Origin: Nageia nagi
Taxonomy: Eukaryota > Pinophyta
Direction of reading: 5' to 3'
Assembly: GCA_050084985.1 (NCBI GenBank)
Contig: JBITNC010000001.1
Coordinates: 164,796,001-164,860,000 of the forward strand
DNA length: 64,000 bases
Under the pieces are notes generated by a model that saw only the letters and a list, made by a program, of their open reading frames with translations, made no database searches and had not been told where the DNA came from. The position numbers and the translations under genes are program-made. Below are positions 12,086 to 23,263 of the stretch, one piece after another. The stretch's first letter is position 1, and the number at the start of each line of letters is the position of its first letter.

Positions 12086-14166
12086 GAATTAGTTTTTGAT
12101 CAAATTTGCAAGAGGCAAAGATGCTTGCATTTGGATTTTGAACCCTACCTTTCTTTCCAATTATTTTTTTGGGATTTTTGAAATTTCTTGGAAAATTTTG
12201 GAGCTCTCCCATTGGCTGATCCAAATTTGGGATTTTGAGGGAGTAGATCAACTTTTTTCCAAAAACTTAAAACATGAAAGAGATGCAAAATTGGATTTCC
12301 CATATTCCTAGGATCAAAATTTTTGATTTTTGAGCAAAAATGAGGGCTTGCAAGCTAGGCGCAGGTTTTTGGGCTTTTGGCATTTTTTTGGAAATTTACA
12401 AAATGGGGGAAAACAAGCCAAAACTTCCACCTAGCTTTTTGAGAGGGTAAACTTGGTTTATTTGCAACATTGCAAGAGGCAATGTTGATCTCCTTTGAAT
12501 TTTGCACCCTACCTCACTTTCCTTTTTTGATTTGACTAATTTTGGAAAATTTTGAGAAAATTTGGAGCCCTCTCATTGGTCAATCGAAATTTGATAATTT
12601 GAAGAGTAGATTTCATTTTTTAGGAAAGTCAAATCATCAAACTTGTGTGGAATCCCATCCTATACCCTTAAAGGTCAAATTTTCAATTTTTTTCAAATTT
12701 GGGACAAAAGAAGGGTAGGCGCAGGTTTTAGGATGTTTGGGGCATTTTGAAGATTTTGAAAAATGAGGGAAAACACCCAAAACCAGCGCCTAGCTTTAGG
12801 AGGGTCAAAATTTACTCAATTTCAAAAATTCTAAGAGGAAATGTGCCTAATTTTTGATTTGCCACACTACCTCGCTCTTAAATTTTCATTTTGACACTTT
12901 TGGGAATTTTGGAAATCTTGGAGCATTCTCATTGGCTGCCCTTTTGCTCAATTTCTTGTTTTTCTCACTTTTGGTGGAGCAAAACTTGTCAAAATCGTGA
13001 ACTTGAAAGACCAATTTGATGTAGAATCGCGATCACCACGCTCCTAAGCTCAAAAATTGCCATTTCGGATCAATCTAGGCCTCCCAAAAGGTAGGCACAA
13101 GTTTTGAGGGGAATAGGCTATTTTTCGAAATTCAGTGAGGGAAAACTTGCAAAACTCCCCTTTAACTTTTTGGGGGTCAAAAATCGAGTTTTTCGAAATT
13201 TCCAAGAGTAGAGTGGCCTTAATTTGTCATTTGGCACCACACCTCTCTTGGATTTTCATTCCGAGCACTTTGGAAAAAACTTAATTTTTGGGCTCAAACC
13301 GTAGATTTTTGTAGGTCAAAACGTTCATTTCTTGATCTTGGCCCAAACGGTGTATTTTTGGCATTTTCGAGCTCTAAGTATGAATTTCAACCATTTCCGG
13401 CTTTTCCGGACATTTTTGAGTTTGAACGGTGAGAAAACGGTTATTTCCGACATTCCTGGTATTTTGCGCTCAAAGTCTATATTTCCGGCCTTTCCGGACT
13501 CAAGATATGCAAAAACGCTCATTTTTGGCCGTTTCGGGCATTTTCAAGCACTTTGAGCTCAAACTTGCATTTTTGGTCATTTTCAAGCTTTCCGGGTTCA
13601 AATCATGCAAAAACGCACATTTCCTACATAGTGACCACTTCTAGGCTCAAAATTGACCAAAACGTGCTTTTCTGTGCTATTGACCATTTTTTGGCTCCCC
13701 CAACTCAAAATTGACAAAAATGCGCTTTTTGGCTATAGATGCCTTTCTAGGCTCAATTTGTGCAAAAATGTGCATTTTCGTCATCTTAACTGTATCCACT
13801 GCTCCTGGGCTCAAACTTGACGAAAAACGCACCTTTTGTTGTCTTGGTGCCTTTGTTGCTCAATTTTCCCAAAACGACACCTTTTCTACCCTGATGGTCA
13901 TTCGCTCAAAACTCCACTGTCTGGTTGCTGTTGCAATCCAAAACTCCGTCCTTTAAAACACTGCTTGAGATCGAGCCCTGACTTGGCCATTGGTTGAGCT
14001 GAACTGTTTCCATGACTCCAGGGCATGCTCGTGCATTGTTTGATCAATTTGTCATTCTGGGTATCCATATCGGTCGTAAGTTGATCCTACCCAGGCAATG
14101 TTGCTTATTGCTGTTTGAAAAATTAGGTCCCCAAAATGCTGCATCTTGGGGTGTGTTGTGCGGGCA
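12086..14166 (-). repeat. 2.08-kb tandem unit 6, terminal
   Basis: The last unit. Its end GTGCGGGCA continues into CAACA, the LTR terminus, instead of into GAATTAG. The amplified segment therefore runs from GAATTAG to GCGGGCA and excludes the last five bases of the LTR, which shows where the tandem-duplication joint lies. Confidence 0.9.
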
Positions 14167-14171
14167 CAACA
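14127..14171 (-). repeat. Double-hairpin LTR terminus (member A)
   Basis: Two inverted repeats lie side by side: CCCCAAAAT/ATCTTGGGG with a 5-base loop and one mismatch, then TGTTGTGC/GCACAACA with a 2-base loop. The same pair occurs at 39190-39230, 45650-45692 and, inverted, at 31182-31235. Confidence 0.75.
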
Positions 14172-14637
14172 GTATCTTGGCTTTCCCTTGTCATTGGCAA
14201 TGGGTTTTAGCCCTCTTTCACCTTGTAAACACTCCTGCAACTTTCAAGAGTACCGCTGTCCTTGTTTTTTGTTGTATGGAACAATCTTTTGGTAATATGC
14301 TTTAACTTTGTGCACCCCAAACTGAGTCTAGACCAAAAAAATGAAAACATACTTGATAAATTGTCACATAACCCAACTGTATTACCTTTCCATGTGGTGT
14401 GAATATTGGAACTGATTTTTGTCATCAAGGGCTGCCTTAGAATGTTGCCAAAACTGAGATTACTGCTGTTGCAATTTTGTTGGCCTCCAAATCTAAGTAG
14501 AGACCAAAGTGATGTAAATATGCTACTATCCAAACCTGCTGTGTTGCTTTTCCATGAAGCGTGGATGTTTGGACTGCCCCTTTTTAACCAAAGCTCTCCT
14601 TGAACCTCATCTGAACTGAATTTACTGTTGTTGATAT
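14172..14637. repeat. Imperfect direct duplication, period about 160
   Basis: Blocks beginning near 14320 (CCAAACTGAGTCTAGACC) and 14484 (CCAAATCTAAGTAGAGACC) run in parallel through CCTTTCCATG and TTTTCCATGA and end in TTGGAACTG and TTGGACTG. They are clearly diverged copies. No protein similarity was recognised in either strand. Confidence 0.5.
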
Positions 14638-15915
14638 TGTTATACCCCCTTAAAGAGGTATCATGGTTGAGTGAGTGCTTTCTAATCTGTTAACGACTGT
14701 CAAGGGGTGTGTGGCATTGATGCCCCTTAAAGTGATCTTCATCCCTTGCTCAAAGAAACTCATTTCCAACTTTCGGTAATTGAAAGTGACATCTCCTGTT
14801 AGTCGGCAATTTCACTCATTCGGTTGAGTGGCCGAACTCCTAATACTATTTGAGGGAACACACCCATGGGGTAAATATAGAAATTGGCTATGATGTTGTA
14901 GTTTTCAATGGTCAATCTAAGGTCGCTATTCATCCACTTGCACCTAGTTTGGTATCCCCTAGCATTGGTGACTCCAAATTCTTTGGTTTCAACCTTTCTG
15001 TAATGAACCTATTTTTGAGAATATCTTGTATTTGGGATTTTCCACAAATCTTTTCTTCTACAAGTCAGATATGGCCATTGCACCTTCAGAATTGGATAGA
15101 GCATCTTGTGGCATTTGTTTTAAGTGGTCACATGACCCCTTTTGGACAAGAAATGAAGGAGTTATGGCTACTTGAAGTTTGCAAGTGGGACTAGTTTTCC
15201 ATATCACGCACACACACGAAAATCCACTTAATTAGTGGATTTCTACTTAAAAGTGCAACGTTGGATTAAAATAAGCTTTTATGTTATTATAATGTTATTT
15301 TAAGTACTTTTATTTGTAATAAAGCCAATCAATGGCTTAGATTAGCTTAAAGGGGTCAATGCAAGATTAGGGTTGGAGTCTATATAAGGAGATGCAACGC
15401 TCCATTTTGGGCATGTTATGTTGATATGAGAATTGAATATTGAAACCCTAGAGTTTCCATGAGTTGAGATTGCAGGTCTTGCTCATTCCCATAGTGCATT
15501 GGAGGTGCATGGTTGGGGTCTTGGCAATATCATTGAAGGTGTTGTTGCCTGAAAATATCAAAAATACAAATAAGGGCATCTGTGAGTGGTTTGTGGCATT
15601 TTTGGGAGCGTTTGTGACATGTGTTTCAGACCTGTTGGCAGCCCCAAACCCTATGCTTGTATTTGGGGTCATTTTTGAGGAGTTTTTGCATCAGTTCAGC
15701 CTTGGGGTCAGTTCGTCCCACTTGTGGGAGTTTGTATCTGCATTTTGAATTCCTTGGGGACTCCATTTGTCCATTCCAACTGTTGTATTGGTTTGGCAAT
15801 ATTTAATATATGATACTGGCTGATTTCTCCTCATACTTGTGTTATTTATGAGCGATTTCTGAGTTGTTTTATTGCTGCAATTTATTTATGCATTTTTATG
15901 TTCAGGGTTTGCTAG
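14638..15915 (+). mobile_element. Family-1-like LTR fragment, ends uncertain
   Basis: Begins TGTTATACCCCC. It shares with the LTR at 36975-38112 a stretch containing TTGGATAGAGCATCTTGTGG (15093) and, further on, GAAATGAAGGAGTTATGG. A TATA-like CTATATAAGGAGATGCAACG lies near 15382, as in other family-1 LTRs. No target duplication was found and the right end is a guess. Confidence 0.4.
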
Positions 15916-15939
15916 AAAAAAAAAAATATATATAAAAGG

Positions 15940-16120
15940 AACATCACACTTTCCAAGTTTCTTCTAAGGACAAAGGCTTCATCAATAAAATTATTGGTGG
16001 CTCCATTTTCTACTAAGGTAATGATGGGTTCTCCCAAGATATGCCCTTCTAATTGGAGAGTGGTGTATTTGACAGGCTTAATCAAGGCTTCATCAATATT
16101 GTTGTATTCAGAGGGTTTCT
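15940..16120 (-). pseudogene. Gypsy aspartic protease relic
   Basis: Read on the minus strand this stretch gives LEGHILGEPIITLVENGATN followed by NFIDEAFV, which fits the retropepsin core of plant Ty3/gypsy elements (usual form LIDSGATHNFI). The catalytic Asp of DSGA is Glu here (ENGA), so the fold signature is present but the active residue is lost. No reverse transcriptase adjoins it. Upstream coding (higher coordinates, to about 16205) is too decayed to assign. Family call rests on the motif; the fragment is short. Confidence 0.6.
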
Positions 16121-16499
16121 ACGACAAATTTGATATATTGCATTGTTGGTTTTCAGATCAGGGTGCCTTCTTATGCATGTTTGCAAATCTTGACATTTGT
16201 GAGTAGATCTATTCATTGTAATTGATATATTTTTAGATCAAATGCAAATCCATTGATTTGGCCCAAGATTTGAGTAATTACTCTGTATTGCAGTATAGAT
16301 CAGAATTTTATTTGTAGCAAATCATAATTTGCTTGCAAGAAATATTGTGTTTTGCCCTAGGGTTTGAAAATTTCAGAATAGGGACATTACATTTTAGGCA
16401 ACACTTGTTGGAAGAGTGCTATAAAAGTTCTAAATTTATGTGATCCAATAGTAAATATGCCCAAAGACGTTGGTTGAGATAAACCTACAATAGTTTTTG

Positions 16500-17235
16500 T
16501 TTAGGACGGTATGGAATACTGTAAAGAAGCCATTGCAAGTTCTTTTATTAATGTTGAAGTTGGCTACAAACAGATACGAGAAGTAGTAGACTACAAATGG
16601 AAGATGTTGCATAATCTTTTGTATGCTACTGCATATTATTTGGACCCTAGATTATTTGGTTCAAAAAGAAACAATGACAAGGAAGTGATGAGTGGTCTTT
16701 ATGAGGCTATTGCAAGGTTGAAATCGAGTCCAATGTTGCAAGGAAACTAAGAGGGCAACTCAAGTCATATAGATTAGAAGAAGGATTATATGGTTATTTT
16801 GCAACAAAAGAAGATAGAGTAGCTAGCGAACCAAACGTATGGATGGATTTCTATGGTGCAGAGGCTTTTAAGCTGCAATGTTTTGGATTACGAATTTCGA
16901 GTCAATGCTAAAGTGCATCAGCTTGTGAAAGAAATTAGAGTAGCTTTGACCAAATTCACTCTAATAAAAGGAATCAGTTTTTATTTGGACTTTTGGATGA
17001 TTTTGTTTATGTTCGCAATTGTGATTATCGACATGCAATGTGGCTAAATAATCAGAAAATATTTCTTCTCCATCATTTGAGCTTGCATCATATGTCTTCG
17101 ACAATGAACATGAGGACATTGGACGTGTTTATGAGAGCAATGAGCATGAATTAATCAACTCTTCTTGTGCTCTTGATGATATGGAGCTTGCTGATTTAAC
17201 AAGTGGATATCAAGGAGAAGAACAACAAGAATGAA
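16500..17235 (+). pseudogene. hAT transposase C-terminal relic
   Basis: An ORF from 16511 contains KWKMLHNLLYATAYYLDPRL, followed after stops and a frame change by WMDFYGAEAFKLQ near 16841 and then SASACERN, SSFDQIHSNKRNQ and FVYVRN to about 17030. These match, in order, the end of the catalytic region and the dimerisation domain (SSSACERNWS.F..IHSKKRN) of plant hAT transposases. Stops, frameshifts and the missing N-terminal half make it a pseudogene. TTTTTGTTTAG just before 16505 resembles an intron acceptor. It is a separate copy from the hAT element at 23558-27271, and its own ends were not found. Confidence 0.65.
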
Positions 17236-18118
17236 TTCTTGTGCTCTCACCTTCTTTATTTTTGTGTTCTTAAAAGGAATTATTAATGTTTGTTTTGAGT
17301 TTTTGTTTGAGTTTTTTAGTTACTAATTTATTTACATAACATTGAAAGGATATATTTGTATTTATAATATATCGAATTTTATGCTGAATTTTTAAACATA
17401 TCGAATTTTTTTCGAACTTCAAGAGTGCTTAACTCAAACACAAACTTATGAAGTAAGCTTGCAGGTAGGTGAAATGTGTTGGGATCTGAATACTTCTCTC
17501 AACAAGAGTGGTCAATAAGTCACTATCAGGAACCAAATGTGCCACTGGCAGCATTGGCAACAAAGATACATCCTCACATGATCCCGATGATTGCACTCTG
17601 AGTAGTCTGTGAGGTGATCACTATCTGATGTGCCTACGAATCAACGAAAATCAGAAAATATGAGCAGAGAAATCAGAAAATCATTGTTGCCATTGTTAAG
17701 TTGAGCAACAAATAGACTTCTAATTTTTTTCACACCTATTGAGGCATATGGCTTTGCAGATTATATAGACACAATGAACAGGGAGTGGTTGCCTGTTTAT
17801 TCTCATCAATGTTTGTTTCATTTTATTGCTAGGCTAGTTAATCTAGCAATCTGGTTAGTCTATTTGGTTTCTATTTGCTATTAAATGGTTTGTAAAATGA
17901 ACTGTCAAAAACTTATTTTTCAGCTTTATTTCATCCCTACTGTTGCATTACCATCTAGCAAGATGGCATGTGCTGCATCAGTACTTTCTTTCCTTCAAGC
18001 TTGTTCCTATGGTTGATGTAATCCTCTGAGTTTTTGAGACGAATTCTTATTCTCCAGAGATAAAGTTGTTTCTTTTATCACCTAATTTGGTCTTAAAATA
18101 TGCTTACATTGTTTTCAG
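17236..18118. other. No recognisable gene
   Basis: AT-rich sequence with no ORF of note and no repeat recognised. If the CAAX gene is real, part of this may be intron: a T-rich tract and TTTTCAG acceptor lie at its right end. Confidence 0.4.
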
Positions 18119-18274
18119 GACTTTTCAAAGCTTTCATCAGATTGGCCATGGGATAGTGGAAGCGTATGGATCACTATGGGCACTTATTTTTTCCTCTTGC
18201 ACATCCCACTTAGCTTGGGAGGTTTATCAATCGTTTCTCAATTTTTGCATCAAGAACTTGATCCACAGACTAAG
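18119..18274 (+). CDS. CAAX protease family gene, internal exon
   Basis: This 156-base exon encodes 52 residues with no stop, beginning DFSKLSSDWPWDSGSVW and ending LDPQTK. It is preceded by GTTTTCAG and followed by AAG|GTGAAT, both good splice sites, and both junctions are phase 0. The WPWDSGSVW motif and the hydrophobic stretch after it (about residues 18-45) resemble the N-terminal membrane part of plant plastid CAAX amino-terminal protease (CPBP/ABI) family proteins. That similarity is recalled, not searched. The product would be an integral membrane protein of unknown substrate. The catalytic EExxxR region is not in this exon. Confidence 0.55.
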
Positions 18275-18533
18275 GTGAATTGTTGATAGAACTCACTGCA
18301 TTGAATGGTGTACCTTATCTATGAAATATTTGTCAAATGAATTTGATTATTCATAAACTTGGCCTCAGAGGAGGTTGAAATGATTATTTTCATTTTTCTT
18401 TTGATATTCAAGTTTGCTGTTCTGTAAGATGTTCTTCACATGAATCTGTGCAGAGTCCAAAGTATTAGGGTTTCTTGAAATTTGATATGGTGAGAAATAG
18501 GTCATTAAAAGGGTCTTTTGATAGAATGTGCAG

Positions 18534-18752
18534 GCTGCATCTTTGTTGTTTACTCAGACATTTGAGCTTGTGGGAGGTGTGTTGCTCATACAATCAACAT
18601 GCAAGTCTTTCACTCCTTCCAAGTCATTCAAATGGTTCCTTGCAAACGTATGGGGAGAAAGGGGCTGGTTGAAAGCATCATTAGCAGGCATTTCCATTAT
18701 TTATTTAGCTGTACTGTTAACATCAACAATTGCACAGATGATTGAATCAAAG
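18534..18752 (+). CDS. CAAX protease family gene, next exon
   Basis: A 219-base open exon of 73 residues, AASLLFTQTFELVGGVLLIQ through WGERGWLKASLAGISIIYLA to MIESK, flanked by GTGCAG and AAG|GTCAGT. It joins in phase 0 to the exon ending at 18274 across a 259-base intron. Two hydrophobic segments (about residues 8-20 and 48-66) fit membrane helices. No later exon carrying the protease motifs is visible before the retroelement block at 19406. The gene therefore either continues past a very long intron, as is common in gymnosperms, or is a fragment. These two exons are the only host coding sequence here that looks under constraint. Confidence 0.6.
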
Positions 18753-19405
18753 GTCAGTTGACTCTGTTATCCTTTCAACCCTTAGCTGTCTATATTATGT
18801 TTTCTATCACTGTAACATTTACTGTCTGTATCACAAATTTGAACTTTCTTCTATTTTATTGCCACTTTTAAACACAACTGGTTGCAAATGTGGCAGCAAA
18901 ATGTTATCTTGTTAAAACATATATTTTACTGTGTTTTATGGAGGCGACAAGTGAAGAGAAGATTATTTTGAAACTAAAATATGAAAAATGAGCAGAAAGT
19001 AAGAGAAAGGCATAGATTCAAGTAGGGCACACGAATGAAGGTGGATACTGAAGGTATTTAAACAATCAAATCATGCTCAAGAATATATAATGATATTTCA
19101 GTACATGAGGTACTCAGGAAGAGCAACTGCTCCAAGAGAAAGAGGGAATAAGCAAAGTACATGCATACACAAATGCAATTGGAAAAAGAGTTGCAACCAC
19201 GATAATGTAACTTGTAATATATCACATAAAAAGCCACATGAGGGCTCTTTATGTTAAATGAGTAAATGTTATTACCCATATGCTCCCATATATTTCTTCA
19301 AGGAAACACAGACCCACAAAATTACATGTTTAGTGATTGTGTCACCACACAATCATTTGATTCAAGTGACAGCTTCTTTATACATAATACATATATATCA
19401 AAATT
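18753..19405. other. No recognisable gene
   Basis: Possibly intron of the CAAX gene; AT-rich with small ORFs only. No element ends recognised. Confidence 0.35.
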
Positions 19406-19637
19406 TTATGAATTTGGGGGTTCCTTTAAGGTCTCTCTAAATATTTCAGCAATTTGGTCTTCTTTTGTATAACGTTCTTGCTGAATAGTCTGACTAGAAA
19501 TTAATTGGCTGATACAATGATGTTGACCTTGATATGCTTGGCTTGCATGTTTGGAAACAAAATTCTTAGCCAATTGAATGACATTTCTTATGACCTTGGC
19601 AGGGTCATTGGGTACTTTCATTACAAAACCAACTTTT
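19406..19637 (-). pseudogene. Copia RNase H relic 1, distal part
   Basis: The minus strand reads VIQLAKNFVSKHASQAYQGQ, then HHCISQLISSQ and YTKEDQIAEIFRETLKE. This aligns by order and spacing with the end of plant Ty1/copia polyproteins (AIxLAKNPVFHxRTKHIxxxHHFI, then TEDQIADIFTKxL). The coding is open here, but the element is cut on its upstream side by the solo LTR at 19638-20831. The remaining piece lies beyond 20836. No LTRs of the copia element itself were identified. Confidence 0.6.
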
Positions 19638-20831
19638 TGTAAAGATCCAATTACAAAATCAAGTGCAAATAGCTCAAAATACACAAGTATGCTCAAACGT
19701 TTGACCTAGGGTGTCCAGATTAAGCATAAACAATACAAGATTGCCACGTCTGGCCAAGACTAGCAGATATCAATAAATACAAGCTCACAATGCCAACGTC
19801 TGGCTACAACATGCAAGAATGAACAATCACACCACAATGTTGCAATAGTAAAGCATACACAAGACAAATATGGCTATCCAAGTGCCCAACGGTTGTATGT
19901 AAGATAAAATGATGATCAAAGATACAATACCAAGTCCCCATGGTTGGACGTTGGCCTCCAAGGAGCCAACTAGGGCACAACGCGTGTCTCTCACTGTTGG
20001 ATGGATGGATGGTGAATGGGACAATCTTGCTCCCACATACCATGATTCTTCTCCACCGAAGGAACCCTCCTCAAATCTTGGCAACCACTGAAGGTAGAAG
20101 CTCAACCTTGGAATACCACCAGATGGGCTAGGGTGCTACACCAAAGCCATAGACTAACAGGATCCCAACCTGCTAATCCTCCTAGATGCTGCACCTAGGG
20201 ATCTTGCTTAGTGCTACACTAAGACTTCTGTCCTCTAGACGGTATAAGCAAAAATAAATAATTCAACATATCCAGCAAATGAGGCTCCAAGGGCTAATAT
20301 AGCTTTTCTGGATTTGGATTGCACCTCAAGGTCATCACCCAATCCCCTCAAGCCCCAACGTTGGCACCTAGGAGTCATTCTAGGTCCAATGTGGGTATCT
20401 GGGCTTCTTCTATGCTCCACGTGGGTCTAGGAATGCATGCGTGGGTCTAGAAGGCATGCACGGGTATCTAAGGGGGCAACGTAGGTGTCATGGGCCAATG
20501 TGGGGGTCTAGAAGTCTCCCCAAGGTTGGTGCATGTGTACAAGTGCTCCCAATCTCAATGTTGGGGCATTAAGTGCTCATCCATCCACTTAAGTGCTAAA
20601 TAGACCTTGGGATTCCCACAATTATGTATCGGGATCTCCAAGTATATTAAAACATCTAATCTACACTTGGGAGGGAGACATCCCACTTGGGGCTCTTAGT
20701 GGGGTCCATTGACCCATTAAGTCTTCTATCCCAAGTACTAACTTAAAACACAATTAAGTAATTAAATATAATACAGAAGGGAATCCGTTGGATTCCAGAA
20801 TCAAGTACAATAATACAAGGGGGACGTCACA
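19638..20831 (-). mobile_element. Family-1 solo LTR, TSD CTTTT
   Basis: Runs from TGTAAAGATCC at the left to GACGTCACA at the right, so on the minus strand it starts TGTGACGTCCCC and ends in TTTACA. Perfect 5-bp target duplications CTTTT flank it at 19633-19637 and 20832-20836. It carries the family marker CCCCACT...AAGTGGGATGTCTCCC (about 20680-20715), several ACGTTGG motifs and a TATA-like GCTATATTAG near 20290. No internal domain or second LTR adjoins, so it is a solo LTR. It sits inside a copia relic. Confidence 0.9.
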
Positions 20832-20836
20832 CTTTT

Positions 20837-20920
20837 CCAAGATGTGGTAAAATCCAAAATCTTCCTTGTCCACCACAAATAACACCTTTTTACTCAAGGA
20901 GTTGAGAGAACAATGTTTGC
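20837..20920 (-). pseudogene. Copia RNase H relic 1, upstream part
   Basis: Minus-strand reading VLFVVDKEDFGFYHILE leads directly across the solo LTR into KVGFVMKVPNDPAKVIRN. Removing the LTR and one target copy restores an open frame, which supports both the insertion and the relic. Confidence 0.45.
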
Positions 20921-22880
20921 CTGCTTCTTAGAACTTGATATAATGAGGCTACTTAGATATGATACAATCTTAAGATATAAATACATTCGTGAGTATGACG
21001 TCTTACTATGGTCCAGATTATATATATTAATTTTTCATGAGGAAATAACTCCATGTTATACAGTGATCAAGACTATCTGTATATTCAATTAGTCTCCCAT
21101 TTCCAAGCTCAGAGACTAGCTAGGAAATGGCACCAGGCTTTTGTTGGCTTTATCAAATGAGGTGCTTGTGATATCCCCATGTTGATCCCTTTGTAATAAT
21201 TTTCACACAGTAGAGAATGATGCATTTATGGATCTTGCATCATGTTGGCAAGAAAAAATGAGGTTATAATAGGTAACCTAAGTAATTCAATGATTCAAAA
21301 GTAAATATAAAACGCAAGGGAAATGTAGGTCCATTGCAGGCTCAATTGTGGGGACCATAACATGACATGGAGTTTGCCCCACTTGTCCTCTGCAACTTTT
21401 CTATTTCGAGAAAAATACATATGTTATTGGAATGATAAGAATATTATGATATTAAAGTACATGATAAACATGGAAAATCCCTAGGAGTAAATGCAAGGAA
21501 AGAAAGGGCCTGAGCTTTGGTATCAAGTGGGAGGGTCTCAATGTCATTTTGTATGTGCGTGAAATGTCCTCTGATTAGGGAAGCTATGTCTCGCTTCAAA
21601 ATTCTAAAAGTTATCAAAGTAAAAGTATGTAACTATATTTTTGAAGGTAGCTTCTACAATTAATTTTTCATAAGAAAAAAATTCTTTGGTTTATTAGATT
21701 GGGGGAATTGGTCAGTTTGTTACACTTTTAGACACCTCTTCATGAGTTTGAGTCATGTTCCTTACTTCCACTACAACATCCAATGCACTAAGTTAAATGT
21801 TTATGTGTCCAAAAGAGCTGGTCCTCGAACCTAGGTCTCCACGCCCAAACTGGACATCTCCCCCAACATGTCAAGCCCTGTGGGCTAGAAAAACAATCTT
21901 AACAAGCAAATGAAATACCAAATATTCTTGAATTTTTCTGAATTTATAGTATTATCAGCAAGAGCTTCCATATGCAACTTAGCACATGGCATGATACTTT
22001 AGAGAAGTGAAGCACATCACTTATATTCAACCTCCATTTGCATGGGCTTTTGGCTATATGAACCCATGTGGAATAGGGATGTGCTGGATTGAACATCTTT
22101 CCATCCATGGGCATAAATATGGGGAGTTTGTTGGAACCACAAGTAGAGGTGCATTCCAAAATGCTGCTAGTAATCACAGCAGCAGAGCTGGGCCACAAAA
22201 ATGGTCAAGCAAGGAGGCTATCAAGCTGATGGTGAGTGGTACTAGATTGAATACTTAGAGAGAGCTAGAGGAAACATCAATAGGGCGGTCAATTCTATGT
22301 GGGAATGAATGGAGCTTGTCTGTTCTAGATCCAATCTGCAAGACAGCTTTTGGTATATTGATGTCAGGTCTTCAACAGTGCTTCATAGCAGCAGCGTCTT
22401 TTTCTCATGCAATGCTATGGTCTAGTACTTGGTAATGGGTCTTGATAAAGACTTCAACAATATGATAAATTTAGGATTAACCTGAGGGATTTTCAAGGAG
22501 CTCATGAGTACTGGAAATCTACAATGTATAATAGGAATTCCGGAATGCATATGATTTTGTGGGCATGCACAAACGCAAGTGGAAAGCTCCACAAAATGTG
22601 TGCAAGAGAACGAGTGACAGATACCACAGAGTGGAAGATTTTAACTAGTACAAGTAAAATATTCCACGTGTGAGATTCCGCACAAGTGAAGATTCTAAAC
22701 ATACGTTTAAGTATAACATTTTACATGTATAAAATGGAAACAGAAAGCTAAAAATACACAATGCTCAGCATATGTCACCTACATGAAACATGTTCCCAAC
22801 ATTCCTGCATAGTTTTTGCTTAGGAGAGAAAAGACTAGGTCTTACTCATTTTAGACAATCAGGAGAAGTATCATGACCCA
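20921..22880. other. No recognisable gene
   Basis: Intergenic, AT-rich. ORFs at 21944-22258 lie on both strands over the same bases and resemble no family I know. Weak LTR-like phrases occur (TTTGGTATCAAGTGGGAG near 21517), but no ends or duplications were found. Confidence 0.4.
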
Positions 22881-23255
22881 ACCCTAATGAATTTTTTTTT
22901 GTCTTAACATTTCTCAAAAGTTGACAAACTTGACTTCTGGAGTCGGCTTTGTGAAAACCTTTGCAACCTGATCTTGCATATTGCAAGACTCTAGATGAAG
23001 CATTTTAATGGACCAATTAACGAATATAATGATGACAGATCTTAATATTTTAAGTCTATGCATGAAAAACAGGTTTTTTGCCATTCGAATATCACTTTTA
23101 TCACACCAAAGAATTGTCGAGTTTTGTTTTTTCGAAGCTAATTCTTCTATAACAGACCATGTTTAAATTACTTCTTGACTAGTAGAATGTTAGTAACCAC
23201 TCCCTTGTACTTGGCCTTTGTGGTTGAAAGAGAAACAGTTGCTAGTTCTTTTGGG
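22881..23255 (-). pseudogene. Copia RNase H relic 2
   Basis: In minus-strand reading order the stretch gives VSLSTTKAKYKGVV (about 23250), then TILWCDKSDIRMAKNLFFMH and MQDQVAKVFTKPTPEVKF with REML-like coding near 22905. These match the copia RNase H series VALSSTEAEYxAV, WCDNxSAIxLAKNPVFH and xxxQxADIFTKxLP. Frame changes separate the blocks. It is the C-terminal end only, with no LTR identified. Same orientation as relic 1 but a distinct copy. Confidence 0.65.
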
Positions 23256-23263
23256 TACAGGTA

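Larger units (their letters stand above)
1..14171 (-). mobile_element. Family-2 LTR member A, giant, left end outside window
   Basis: The right edge at 14171 ends in GCGGGCACAACA, the same terminus seen at 39230 and 45692 and, inverted, at 31182. Read on the minus strand this is the LTR 5' end (TGTTGTGCCC). Leftward come tandem 2.08-kb repeats, older 365-bp-type repeats and a TATA-like box near 895-909. In members D and E the distance from that box to the far LTR end is about 0.9 kb, so the missing end of A should lie at or just left of base 1. No coding capacity is seen; the short recurrent ORFs are repeat shadows. Assignment as one LTR is inference from ends and order of parts. Whether it is a solo LTR or part of a full element cannot be told. 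Confidence 0.6.

Noticed and set aside
3551-12311. A 71-codon ORF (MIKFARGKDACIW...) and other small ORFs repeated in every 2.08-kb unit
   Set aside because: They recur because the unit recurs. Overlapping ORFs exist on both strands, unit indels break them freely, and no protein family is recognisable.
14207-14533. 108-codon minus-strand ORF
   Set aside because: Runs across an imperfect duplication and shows no motif.
22007-22258. ORF of 83 codons, with an 84-codon ORF on the other strand
   Set aside because: No known motif and mutual overlap; not enough to call a gene.
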